From NCBI GenBank assembly GCA_004524565.1, contig SDNZ01000012.1, positions 1 through 34,834 of the forward strand: DNA of 34,834 nucleotides. Reading direction: 5' to 3'. Positions 1-9,244 of the stretch are shown here, piece after piece (position 1 is the stretch's first letter; each line of letters begins with the position of its first letter). The position numbers and the translations under genes were made by a program. A model generated the notes under the pieces. That model was not told the origin of the DNA, did not search any database, and saw nothing but the letters and a program-made list of their open reading frames with translations. Source of the stretch: Candidatus Thorarchaeota archaeon (GTDB lineage Archaea; Asgardarchaeota; Thorarchaeia; Thorarchaeales; Thorarchaeaceae).

Positions 1-1
1 A

Positions 2-1249
2 GACGGTGAAAATACAAGTGACTATTCAATTGCCGAGATATCAAAATTGGTCTCTCTTGTACAGCAAGATCCTGATAGTCAAATCTGTACATTGAAGGTA
101 ATTGATGAGGTAGCTTTTGGACCCGAAAACTATGAATTTTCACCAGAAATTATCAAAAAAATCGCAGAATCTTCTCTTTTCGCTGTGGATACATTTCATC
201 TTCATAATCGTAATACACACACCCTTTCAGGAGGAGAAAAACAGAGACTTGCAATAGCTTCCATGCTGTCATGTCAACCAAAATATCTCATTCTTGATGA
301 GCCATCGGCCAGTCTGGATCCAAAAGGAGTCTTATCGCTTAGAAAAATTCTTGCAGGGTTGAAAAACAAAAATGTAGGTGTGCTTTGTATCGAACATAAT
401 CTTGATGCGATTCGAACTGTAGCTGACCGTATTCTTTCAATATCCGACGGTACAATAATTGATTGGACTCCTCCTACTGAACAACTTATTACACCCACAA
501 AACAAACAATGGTTCCTGATACTCCATTACTCACCTTGGAAAGAGTCAATTTTTCCTATGGGTCAACCCAAGTAATCCATGATGCTAGTCTGACTATCCA
601 TCAAGGAGAAATAATTGCACTCATGGGAGGAAATGGGTCTGGAAAAACAACCCTAGTTTCTCTTCTTGGAGGGTTACTTGAGCAAGATAATGGTCGAGTA
701 GATTTAGGAAGAGTTCCAATTAACAAAGGAGATCGAAAAGAAATCACAAAGAGAATCTCAGTTGTTTTTCAGAACCCGAATCATCAAATTTTCGAGAGAA
801 CTGTCTGGAAAGAGCAGATTCTGACATCTGAAATCCTGAATGAAGTGCACGAAGCTTCGATAGCACGGTCAGCAAATCTTCTGAACTCAGCAAACCTTGG
901 AAATTCCTTGGATAGGAATCCTTTCTCTCTCAGCCACGGGCAGAAAAGGCGGCTCAATATCACAGCATCTATAGCTCATACACCTCGTATTTTGTTGTTG
1001 GATGAACCATTTATTGGTCAAGACCAAGAAGGGCGCGAGTTCATTTCGAAGATGATTGCAGAAACTGCCAGGGGAAATGGCGCTGTTCTGGTCGTCACTC
1101 ATAATCCAAATTTTGCAAAAAACCACTGTAATCGTGTGATTTTCGTTGAAAATGGGTCAATTTTACTGGATGGATCTCCTGAGATTGTATTACAACGATT
1201 GGAAGAGATTGGTCATAGTGAATATTCTCAACTGGGGGTGTATTCGTAG
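2..1249 (+). CDS. Energy-coupling factor (ECF) transporter ATPase with two fused ABC domains, 5' end truncated by the window
   Basis: Frame is open upstream of the listed TTG start (DGENTSDYSIAEISKLVSLVQQDPDSQ). Signature LSGGEKQR, Walker B YLILDEP; second domain Walker A GGNGSGKT, signature LSHGQKRR, ILLLDEP. Confidence 0.9.
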   Translation, partial: DGENTSDYSIAEISKLVSLVQQDPDSQICTLKVIDEVAFGPENYEFSPEIIKKIAESSLFAVDTFHLHNRNTHTLSGGEKQRLAIASMLSCQPKYLILDEPSASLDPKGVLSLRKILAGLKNKNVGVLCIEHNLDAIRTVADRILSISDGTIIDWTPPTEQLITPTKQTMVPDTPLLTLERVNFSYGSTQVIHDASLTIHQGEIIALMGGNGSGKTTLVSLLGGLLEQDNGRVDLGRVPINKGDRKEITKRISVVFQNPNHQIFERTVWKEQILTSEILNEVHEASIARSANLLNSANLGNSLDRNPFSLSHGQKRRLNITASIAHTPRILLLDEPFIGQDQEGREFISKMIAETARGNGAVLVVTHNPNFAKNHCNRVIFVENGSILLDGSPEIVLQRLEEIGHSEYSQLGVYS

Positions 1250-2059
1250 TTGATGGTACAGGAAAAATTCATACAGAATAGTGGAAGAATTAATCCCCTC
1301 CTGAAGCTCTTGTTACTAATACTAACCATTACAGGTATAATGATTTACCCAAGTTGGCGTTTGAGTTCCATACTCTTAGTAATTGTAATACTGTTATTCC
1401 GAGTAAGTCGAGTACCATTGAATCTTTCTCGTAATCGTGCCAGATTTCTCATCATATTCTCAATCTTACTCTTAATCTTCCAAGTTCTCATGACTGTGAA
1501 TGGAACGATTCTTGGATACATGGTACCACAGCTGAACACCTTTGGACCATTCTTCCCCATAACTGATTATGGACTTGAGCGGGGTCTCTCCATAGCATCA
1601 CGGTTTCTACTGGTTGTTCTGTCAAGTATGTTATTTGTTGCAGTGACAGATCCCACATTGTTAGCTCACTCATTGACCCGACTAAGAATTCCGTACAGGT
1701 ATAGCTTTGCTCTCATTATCGCTTTGAGATTCTTACCATTATTTGATTCTGAAAATCAGATAGTGCGCATGGCACAGAAATCAAGAGGTATTCAACCCGA
1801 AGTAGGAGGTTTCAGGAAAATTCTCAGAACAATTCAGTATACCTTCTTTCCTCTTCTGGTTTCTTCATTATCCAGAGTTGAGTCCTTATCAATCTCTATG
1901 GATGGACGTGGTTTTGGGTACAGTGAAAATCGAACATATTTCAGAAAATCGACTTGGAAAATCTATGATTCAATACTCACACTTTTAGGATTTGGGTACA
2001 TCATCTTCTGTTTCTTACTTGCATTAGGTTTTCTACCATACCTAACTACCATTCTCTAG
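1250..2059 (+). CDS. ECF transporter transmembrane component, EcfT/CbiQ-like
   Basis: Directly follows the ATPase; hydrophobic segments; AQKSRGIQ and SMDGRGFGY resemble the EcfT coupling motifs. Confidence 0.85.
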   Translation: MMVQEKFIQNSGRINPLLKLLLLILTITGIMIYPSWRLSSILLVIVILLFRVSRVPLNLSRNRARFLIIFSILLLIFQVLMTVNGTILGYMVPQLNTFGPFFPITDYGLERGLSIASRFLLVVLSSMLFVAVTDPTLLAHSLTRLRIPYRYSFALIIALRFLPLFDSENQIVRMAQKSRGIQPEVGGFRKILRTIQYTFFPLLVSSLSRVESLSISMDGRGFGYSENRTYFRKSTWKIYDSILTLLGFGYIIFCFLLALGFLPYLTTIL

Positions 2060-2307
2060 AAACCAGCAAAAGAGAGAAGATCTGGGGATAATCTAACCGC
2101 GCACTCAGTCTTTCTTGGTACAAAATTAGGATGTGGAACTTTCTTCCGATAAAACTGTGAACCGACTCCCTGGCAATAATGAGATATTTCATCAAAATAT
2201 CTACATTCCTTGCACGCAAGGTCATCATCAATTGTACGTTGTATAGGTACTTCCACAAACTGTGCCAATCTCCTATCCCACATACGAACCATTCGAGTAG
2301 CTCTCAT
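2056..2307 (-). CDS. Small conserved-looking Cys-containing protein (CKEC...C...C)
   Basis: 83-aa ORF with CKECRYFDEISHYC and a further Cys; possible metal binding. Overlaps ecfT by a few nt on the opposite strand. Confidence 0.5.
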   Translation of the reverse strand: MRATRMVRMWDRRLAQFVEVPIQRTIDDDLACKECRYFDEISHYCQGVGSQFYRKKVPHPNFVPRKTECAVRLSPDLLSFAGF

Positions 2308-2402
2308 ATTCCTTAGTTTTGTAAAGGACCTATAAACTCCCCATCAAATTGTCATGGTTTAGGACTGATTTCGTTTTGCGCATTTTCTGCCCATAGAATG
2401 TT

Positions 2403-3341
2403 CTACTTCTTCAATCGTTTTTCCATGAAGAAACCAGGTACTTTGTATCCTCTCTCTTTGAAGAAATCCACATCGAGAGGATCGGTTGAGTGAAGAAGTA
2501 TGTACACTGATGAAAATTTGTTCTTTTGTGCCCATTTTTCAGCTGAATTGACCAAATAATCACCAATTTTGTCACTTTGATTTTTTACGTTGATGGTAAT
2601 CTCGTGGAACCTAGCTATCAACTTGTTGTCAAAACCAGCAGAACCAACCCAAATTGTACCAACAATCTCATCATCTTTCGTGAGAGCAACTAATCTTTGA
2701 TGTTTTTCTCTATCCTTGAAATATATCTCTTGATGTTCTTGATGTAATTTCTTCTTCACGTTTATATCTACATCAACAGAAAATTCTACCTTCTTCTTGA
2801 ATTGATCAAATTCTGCCTCTATTATGGCGTCATACTCGTCATCCTTCATCTCTCGAACAATGAAATTATCACCAAGAGGAGTATCTTCTGAATCATATGG
2901 AAATAACCTTGAAACTGGTACTTGTTTGACAACATAATCCGACTTTTTGTATAGTGCAATAGCTGGAGAATTATCTGCATGTACAAATAATCCTAGATTT
3001 CGATTTAATTCAGTAGAAAATTCCTCTGCTTTCTCTAGCAGAAGTCTTCCAATACCATTTCCATAGAATTTTGGATCAACAACAATATCATAAATCCACT
3101 GTTGATTCTCAGTATCCCACGCATCTTTGCTATTCCTCATTCCCATCCAAAGGTATCCAAACCGTTCTTTTTCTTCGGTTTCTGCAATGAAAACACGTGC
3201 GTCAGGAAGTTCAAAATCGAAGTATTCCTCCGTTTCTTTCCTGAAAAGACTAGCAATTTCTTCATCAGATGCATCAGGATTGTCTTTCACAAAAGGATCT
3301 AGTACAAATTTTCTAAGCACTTTTGCGGTTTCATACCCCAA
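2403..3341 (-). CDS. GNAT family N-acetyltransferase, probably two tandem GNAT-like domains
   Basis: VDPKFYGNGIGRLLLEKAEEF acetyl-CoA binding-like motif; second half has a similar architecture. Confidence 0.75.
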   Translation of the reverse strand: MGYETAKVLRKFVLDPFVKDNPDASDEEIASLFRKETEEYFDFELPDARVFIAETEEKERFGYLWMGMRNSKDAWDTENQQWIYDIVVDPKFYGNGIGRLLLEKAEEFSTELNRNLGLFVHADNSPAIALYKKSDYVVKQVPVSRLFPYDSEDTPLGDNFIVREMKDDEYDAIIEAEFDQFKKKVEFSVDVDINVKKKLHQEHQEIYFKDREKHQRLVALTKDDEIVGTIWVGSAGFDNKLIARFHEITINVKNQSDKIGDYLVNSAEKWAQKNKFSSVYILLHSTDPLDVDFFKERGYKVPGFFMEKRLKK

Positions 3342-3412
3342 CTTGAAGAAGAAATCCCAATCATCATCATTCTCAAATCTTCGTATCTGAAATTTCGTCG
3401 TACAACACGCAC

Positions 3413-4204
3413 CTATTTTCGTTCAATCTTTCCCACTGGTGAAATGTAGACGGTCATTTCATTCTCACCATCAACCTGAATTAATTCATCCATCGCTTTC
3501 TGCTCGTATGCAGCAATTGCACAAGTCCCAGCACCAATTGCTTCGCATGCAAGGTACAAATTCTGACAAATATGACCTGCCTCAATGAGAATATCCTTGT
3601 AACTGATGAAACTGTATCTCCATTCTGTTTTGTATGGAATTGCTGCCCATACAAAGACAACTGCTGATTTTCCAATGAATTTCTGATACCACACTCTCCC
3701 CATCAGATCATCTGCTTCTGGAAGCGTTTCAGTAACTAAAATCAGCTTGTGCTCGATTGGCAGGTAACGATATACTCCTCGCTTGAGACCGTCTATTAAG
3801 TTGATTAATAGATAGGTTTCAAAGGGTTGCCGTCCTCCACCAGATGGTACTGCACGCTTTGTCCATACTTTGTTCTTGTCTACTTCACGCACGCCTTGTA
3901 TGGACCAAAGAAGAAAGGACAACTCTTCTAGAGTTAGTGGTTCATCAGTGAAAGCACGCTGACTTGCCCGATTCTTTATTGCATCAATAAGAGGAATACA
4001 TCCAACTTTGAAATCATTGGGATCGACCAAGTCTATGAGGTCTGCATCTTTACTGAATGGTTTTTCTAGAGGCGGTGGGTCTACCCCCTTAATCTGGTCG
4101 GGTTTCCACCACTCTTCCTGAGGGATTGCCTCATAGTCATGAGCTTTTAATAATTCACGACGTTCCTTAATCATCTCTGCATACCTTGTCATTTCATGTA
4201 CCAC
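3413..4204 (-). CDS. SagB/ThcOx-type nitroreductase family protein
   Basis: RASQRAFTDEPLTLEELSFLLWSIQGV, PSGGGRQPFETYLLI, EAGHICQNLYLACEAIGAGTCAIAAY. Confidence 0.85.
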   Translation of the reverse strand: MVHEMTRYAEMIKERRELLKAHDYEAIPQEEWWKPDQIKGVDPPPLEKPFSKDADLIDLVDPNDFKVGCIPLIDAIKNRASQRAFTDEPLTLEELSFLLWSIQGVREVDKNKVWTKRAVPSGGGRQPFETYLLINLIDGLKRGVYRYLPIEHKLILVTETLPEADDLMGRVWYQKFIGKSAVVFVWAAIPYKTEWRYSFISYKDILIEAGHICQNLYLACEAIGAGTCAIAAYEQKAMDELIQVDGENEMTVYISPVGKIERK

Positions 4205-4312
4205 CCGACAGGAAAAAATGGAGGGATTTACGTTGTGCGCGTCATGAGGAACCTATAAGCTCACCCTTTTACGCCTCTTTCAAAATGGGTTACAAGATAA
4301 TGACTATGGAGC

Positions 4313-4362
4313 AATCCTTTTATTGCTACCAGAGATGCAAACGAACCACACGGGACGTAGCT
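4313..4362 (+). other. Possible relic 5' end of a tRNA-Tyr gene with promoter box
   Basis: AATCCTTTTA at 4313-4322, then CGGGACGTAGCT at 4351-4362. Same box and same 29-nt spacing as at tRNA-Tyr (11064-11073 to 11102). CGGGACG is the exact complement of the CGTCCCG acceptor end in the tRNA 3' fragments at 12279 and 14102. Confidence 0.45.
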
Positions 4363-4392
4363 GTTTTTTTTTCCATATCGTTTAATTTGGAT

Positions 4393-7300
4393 TCATAAAT
4401 TATCATGAAGTCCTATCTCATCGAGTAGTGTTTCTAATTCTTGCATGAACTCATCACCATTCGCGATGTTATACTCAGATAACTCCCCTGAATCAAACTG
4501 ACCATAGAACCCCTCTAAGACTGCCTCACGATTTTCTGTACTCTCTATTCTGAATGTATCTTTGCTAATAATACGTGCCACCATCTCATTTTCTTCAGCT
4601 AACGTGATAGTGAACTCGTTTCCATTACGTGATATTGAGAGAAAACATTGCGGACCTATCTCACCATAACCCCGGTTTGATAATATTGTTTCAATCTCTA
4701 TGTTGATATCATGTAAATTCAAAATGATGTCAGATGAGATTTCGTCTGTTATACTATTAAGAAATTCATCCTTTGCATTCCTAAGGTTAAGGGATGGATT
4801 AAGCTGGAACTGAAAAATTCTGTCTTTCCAGTGAATATCCGTCAGAGATGAAATCCCTACCCATTGGATGTAATTACCTTGAATACTATATTCAATTATC
4901 CACCTCTCATCATCTCTTAGATAAGTTCCTGGTGTTAGTTTTTTCAAATAGATATCATTTCTTCTAAGAACCCGACGAATCCAGTCGTCTTCATAATAAA
5001 CATAAAATTCTCTACTGCTAAAATCATACTCTAAAGAAATCTCAATGTTATAGATTACTTGTCCAGCATCTATTTTTCCAGCTGCTAATTGACCAAATAT
5101 CTCCCTACCGCTCATCGGATTCTTAAAGAGTTGTGTATTCACGCTATCATCCTCTGATCTGATAATCCAACACGAACCATGGGTCAGACCAGTCCCCAAT
5201 ACGAGAGGGCAACTATCATTGTCGTGAGATAACACCAAGTGAAGAGTTCCTTCTTCCTTTGATTCCATCAAACCATCAATTTTCTGTGGTAGATGTATAC
5301 CAACTTCTCTTGGTGCATTAGTTTCAATAAATGGTCTAATTAATTCAAATTCTCTGTATTCTATATCAGTGAAAGGATTCCAAATCACCAGTTCTCCCTT
5401 GTCTGTTCTATAGTGCTTTCTCTCTGATATTGGCAATCTTAAGACATTGACCAAATCTGGAGTACTTTGTATCTTTAGTAGATGAATTTCTTCATTATCC
5501 ATTAAGTCCAGAAATCTGACATTACAATATGCCCCCTCTTTTTCAAGAGATATTTTCACATTCTTTGGCATTCTTTTCTGACCTACTAATCGATACACTG
5601 ACTGTCTGGCATAGAAATTGAATGATTCGGGAATACCAATGTGTGATGAAATCTCTCTTGTCAGCTCAAATTTCATTTCTCGAATCCCATTAATAGAACC
5701 AACTCGACCTGTCCTACTTGATAGAATCTCAATAACACTGCGAGGGAGCCATTCACTTCTATCGAAATCCCACTGCCATAGTTCTTGTTGATTGTCTGTG
5801 GTTTTTATTAGAAGGTCCTCTATTTCAAGTAAATCAAATTCTTCTAATATGGTCGATAATCGATCTTTATTGAAGTCACTCCATAAGAATCCAGATTGAT
5901 CCTTTCTAGAGGACTCAGAAAAATGTCCAATTAGCAACATTGTAGAATCTTTTGAACCTTCTATTACTAACAATTCGTCTTGAGTTTCAGAAGAAGTTCT
6001 TGTGTAGATGCGACCAAACCGTAGTTTTTCAATTTGATCAGAATCCATTAACTCAGACCTTTCATACGATGACCTTTCTTTTACCTTAATTGAATAAGAA
6101 GAACGATAAAGCCGCTGAGAGTTGATTGTACCTTTGGCAACTGGTACGTATGATTTTCCACTCTTCTGGCTCCGAGGTCTGAATTTTACTCTTTCAAGTA
6201 TTCCTTTTTCCTGAAGTTTCGTAGTCAATAACTCATTTTGAATCTCAATTTGGTTTCGCGGCACCCTATACATCTTTTTCAAATCGTGCAGAGATTGACG
6301 AGTTGGTTTATCACCATCTGAATTGGGCCATAAATCAAGAAGCCAGGGAACCAAATCGAAAGATAAAATCCTGATTTTATTTCGTATGCCTAACGGAGGT
6401 ACTTCTTCTTGCAAGAGTGTATCTAATTCTGACTCAAGGAAGTCACTCCTGAATTTCCGTGACCATCCTACTAGAGGGGGAATATTGACAAGTTCTGTAT
6501 CAAACCCACTCTGTTTCTGAGCTATAATCACTCTAATATCATCAAAAAGGGGGACAGAAGTTGTGTAGGGTAGGGTCCACTCATCACTCAATATCTCACT
6601 TTCTGGAGCTACAGGTAGATTCCAGATTATCTGAGTAACTCTTCCGAAGAAAGGAGAGTCTTGATAGTACGGAATCAATGTTCGAGTCGAATAGATACTT
6701 GAATTTTGCTCATCAGGTATTGGATTATCAAACCAAAGAACTGAAGCATCAAAATCCTCTGAAACATTCCTCACCATATTTGCTTTGAGTTCTCTAAACT
6801 TTTCATCATAGGGAGTGGGGACCGAACTCTGCAGTCTATCCCAGCCGCTAACAACAATCAGATCTGGAACTTTCTTAGGTTGAATGCTTGGGATATTTCC
6901 ATCTCTAAAGAGAAAATCTTGCATTTTGTCAAATAATCCTACTATCTCTATGGAGTCAAAGATATTCTTCATTAAGCCAGAGTGAGAACGAGCGGTATCA
7001 TGAAAATTACCACTTCGCGGGTGTAAATAGAGCCTAGCTTCTCTGAAACCAGATTGAATGAACTCATCTGCAAGATCTATCCATAATATATTGGAATTAC
7101 GATTTCTCTTCTTCCATTCGTCGACGAATTGTAATCCGTGGAAATATTTGGAAATCCACGCAGCAGATGTTCCACCTGATGTCTGCGTTTCGCCAGCAAG
7201 ATAGAGAGTGAACTCCTTGTCTGTTCCAATCAATGCCTCAAATGGATCCTGAACTCGAATAATAGGGGCAGGAAATGATACCAGCTCGGAGGTATGGGGA

Positions 7301-8982
7301 TTTTCTTGTTCATGAAGTAACACTGCTACTTTCAGCGATTTCTGGTTGATTGCAATATTGAAGACAGTTCTTGATATCTCATCATCTAATTCATTGATGG
7401 ACTCAAACACCTCTATGACAAAGGACCTGATTACTGACCGAATCTCTCTGATATCATCACAGGCATCAACAAATAGTGTCCCTTTCAGAATCTTTACTGG
7501 TTCTTTATTCTGTGAAATATCTAGAAATTCATTTGCTACTGCATCAGCATACGCATTTACCTGAGTCACTATTCTATCATCTGGATTTCCTTCCAAAATA
7601 TTTCTCCATTCATCATCATTCAACAATCTTTCGGAGATGATGAATTCAGGAATCTTTCTTAATGGTAGACCATGGCTTCTTCTCGATGCTGAATCTTTTG
7701 TTTCATATCCTAAATCCCATGTGTACCCTTGCTTCGTCTTGATATCAAGTATGAACACAGGTTGCCAGAACACATTAAGACCATCTGGGGTAATCACTCG
7801 CTTGAGTAGAATAAGATCGATACGACCCTTTCCCAGTTCTGTATCAACAGGAATCTCAGAAATGAGAAGATACCCGTCTTCTCCTCCCAACTCATCTCCA
7901 AAGCGTATTGCACGACTGATGTTCCAGTGGCTAGGAAAGAGGCTAGTGATTTGTCGGTGAACTTGAGTCCCCTTCTGTCCACTTAGTTCTCGAAGTCGTC
8001 GCCAGATATGTTTCACATCATCCTCTGTCAGGCACGGTGCAGGTTTCTCTTCAAGTGTTTCTTCATCCAATATGGTCTTGATAATAGACCCGCCATTCAC
8101 AATCCGGTCAAGCTCGTCCAATGTACTTGATACGATTCCCCGTTCTCGAGCCTCTCTCACCTGTTCCTTGAAGAAATTAACTTTGAATTTCGGTTCTTCG
8201 AACTCGAAAGATGAAGTTACTGTTGGAGTATCACCTATTCTCACCTTGTGGTGTTTCGCAATGTCGTCCTTGAGGTCTCTCAGAACCTTCAGAGTTCCTT
8301 CTCGAAATCCTGCCTTTCCATACTTATTCTCCGAGTATATCCGTTCCAAGTATGGTCGAGCTCGAAGAAGGAATAGATTGGAGTACTTCGCGGTATCAGT
8401 CAGCGAAACATCAAAGATGTAGCACCATGTATTCAGAACCTGGACATGTTTTCTGCATGAGTCGATAAAGTCCAGTTCTGGTAGGTTGTGGATAGGAACT
8501 ACCTTGTGGCACAATGAGTCACCATGATAGCCATAGGTTTCTTCGGTGAATCCATACAGGAGTTCTCGATCTGGAAAAGGGAATGTCGTCATAACAAAAT
8601 CTCTGAGTACAGCTCCGCCAATGTTGAACCTCTGATTCAGGGGACCTACTGACTTGTCTGAACTTTTGACCCGTCGGACTTCCTTATTTCCATAGGCTGC
8701 TGCAATCTCGAAGAGCATTTGCAGGGAATTCTTTCTGATATTGTTCTCTGCTTCAGCGAGGTGGTCAAAATCAGGGTGTCCGCGTTCCTTTGATTTCCGA
8801 TACTTTTTCTGAGCCTTCCCCAAAATATTTCGTGAACTCTCATGCAGGTGTGCAGTATTCTTGTTCTTGATTGCACGTTGAAGGTAGACCACCGTTGAGA
8901 GGGAGGTTCTCAGAGACCTTGTGAGGACTAAATTAGGATGAATTGGCATGACTTTACGTGGTCGCCCTCTCGTTCCAAGCAT
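4393..8982 (-). CDS. Very large uncharacterised protein (1529 aa) with PD-(D/E)XK nuclease-like motif and possible degenerate P-loop
   Basis: GRIDLILL...FILDIKTKQ (D389...D413-I-K415) fits the D-(D/E)XK pattern. GETQTSGGTSAAW near residue 597 resembles a degraded Walker A. KVPDLIVVSGWDRL downstream. Confidence 0.7.
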   Translation of the reverse strand: MLGTRGRPRKVMPIHPNLVLTRSLRTSLSTVVYLQRAIKNKNTAHLHESSRNILGKAQKKYRKSKERGHPDFDHLAEAENNIRKNSLQMLFEIAAAYGNKEVRRVKSSDKSVGPLNQRFNIGGAVLRDFVMTTFPFPDRELLYGFTEETYGYHGDSLCHKVVPIHNLPELDFIDSCRKHVQVLNTWCYIFDVSLTDTAKYSNLFLLRARPYLERIYSENKYGKAGFREGTLKVLRDLKDDIAKHHKVRIGDTPTVTSSFEFEEPKFKVNFFKEQVREARERGIVSSTLDELDRIVNGGSIIKTILDEETLEEKPAPCLTEDDVKHIWRRLRELSGQKGTQVHRQITSLFPSHWNISRAIRFGDELGGEDGYLLISEIPVDTELGKGRIDLILLKRVITPDGLNVFWQPVFILDIKTKQGYTWDLGYETKDSASRRSHGLPLRKIPEFIISERLLNDDEWRNILEGNPDDRIVTQVNAYADAVANEFLDISQNKEPVKILKGTLFVDACDDIREIRSVIRSFVIEVFESINELDDEISRTVFNIAINQKSLKVAVLLHEQENPHTSELVSFPAPIIRVQDPFEALIGTDKEFTLYLAGETQTSGGTSAAWISKYFHGLQFVDEWKKRNRNSNILWIDLADEFIQSGFREARLYLHPRSGNFHDTARSHSGLMKNIFDSIEIVGLFDKMQDFLFRDGNIPSIQPKKVPDLIVVSGWDRLQSSVPTPYDEKFRELKANMVRNVSEDFDASVLWFDNPIPDEQNSSIYSTRTLIPYYQDSPFFGRVTQIIWNLPVAPESEILSDEWTLPYTTSVPLFDDIRVIIAQKQSGFDTELVNIPPLVGWSRKFRSDFLESELDTLLQEEVPPLGIRNKIRILSFDLVPWLLDLWPNSDGDKPTRQSLHDLKKMYRVPRNQIEIQNELLTTKLQEKGILERVKFRPRSQKSGKSYVPVAKGTINSQRLYRSSYSIKVKERSSYERSELMDSDQIEKLRFGRIYTRTSSETQDELLVIEGSKDSTMLLIGHFSESSRKDQSGFLWSDFNKDRLSTILEEFDLLEIEDLLIKTTDNQQELWQWDFDRSEWLPRSVIEILSSRTGRVGSINGIREMKFELTREISSHIGIPESFNFYARQSVYRLVGQKRMPKNVKISLEKEGAYCNVRFLDLMDNEEIHLLKIQSTPDLVNVLRLPISERKHYRTDKGELVIWNPFTDIEYREFELIRPFIETNAPREVGIHLPQKIDGLMESKEEGTLHLVLSHDNDSCPLVLGTGLTHGSCWIIRSEDDSVNTQLFKNPMSGREIFGQLAAGKIDAGQVIYNIEISLEYDFSSREFYVYYEDDWIRRVLRRNDIYLKKLTPGTYLRDDERWIIEYSIQGNYIQWVGISSLTDIHWKDRIFQFQLNPSLNLRNAKDEFLNSITDEISSDIILNLHDINIEIETILSNRGYGEIGPQCFLSISRNGNEFTITLAEENEMVARIISKDTFRIESTENREAVLEGFYGQFDSGELSEYNIANGDEFMQELETLLDEIGLHDNL

Positions 8983-9153
8983 GGAATTTACACCTTTCTG
9001 AATAATATTCTTTGATTATTGTGACTATATTAAATATATATCTAATGTTTATTTTGTTTTTAAAATACAAATATATGAAGTAAAAAAATATTTAGATAAT
9101 TATTTGTTAATATTACTTAATAAGTTTAAATATGTCGAGTATAATGAAGATAT

Positions 9154-9218
9154 GAGTTCAAAACACCAGTTCCCTACAAAACTGGGAGTGAACTCAACTG
9201 CTGACTGAAACAGGTCAG
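9154..9218 (+). repeat. Two hairpins in the leader of the tnpB-like gene
   Basis: GAGTTCA(9154-9160)...TGAACTC(9189-9195) with inner CCAGT/ACTGG; then CTGAC(9201-9205)...GTCAG(9214-9218). Confidence 0.6.
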
Positions 9219-9244
9219 AAGTTTAAATATATGAGGCGAAAGCT

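Noticed and set aside
4193-4398. 70-aa plus-strand ORF (4186-4398)
   Set aside because: Lies in the intergenic region containing the putative tRNA relic; no protein-like features.
6323-8422. Plus-strand ORFs inside the giant gene (6323, 7346, 7637, 8072)
   Set aside because: Antisense shadow ORFs without recognisable motifs.
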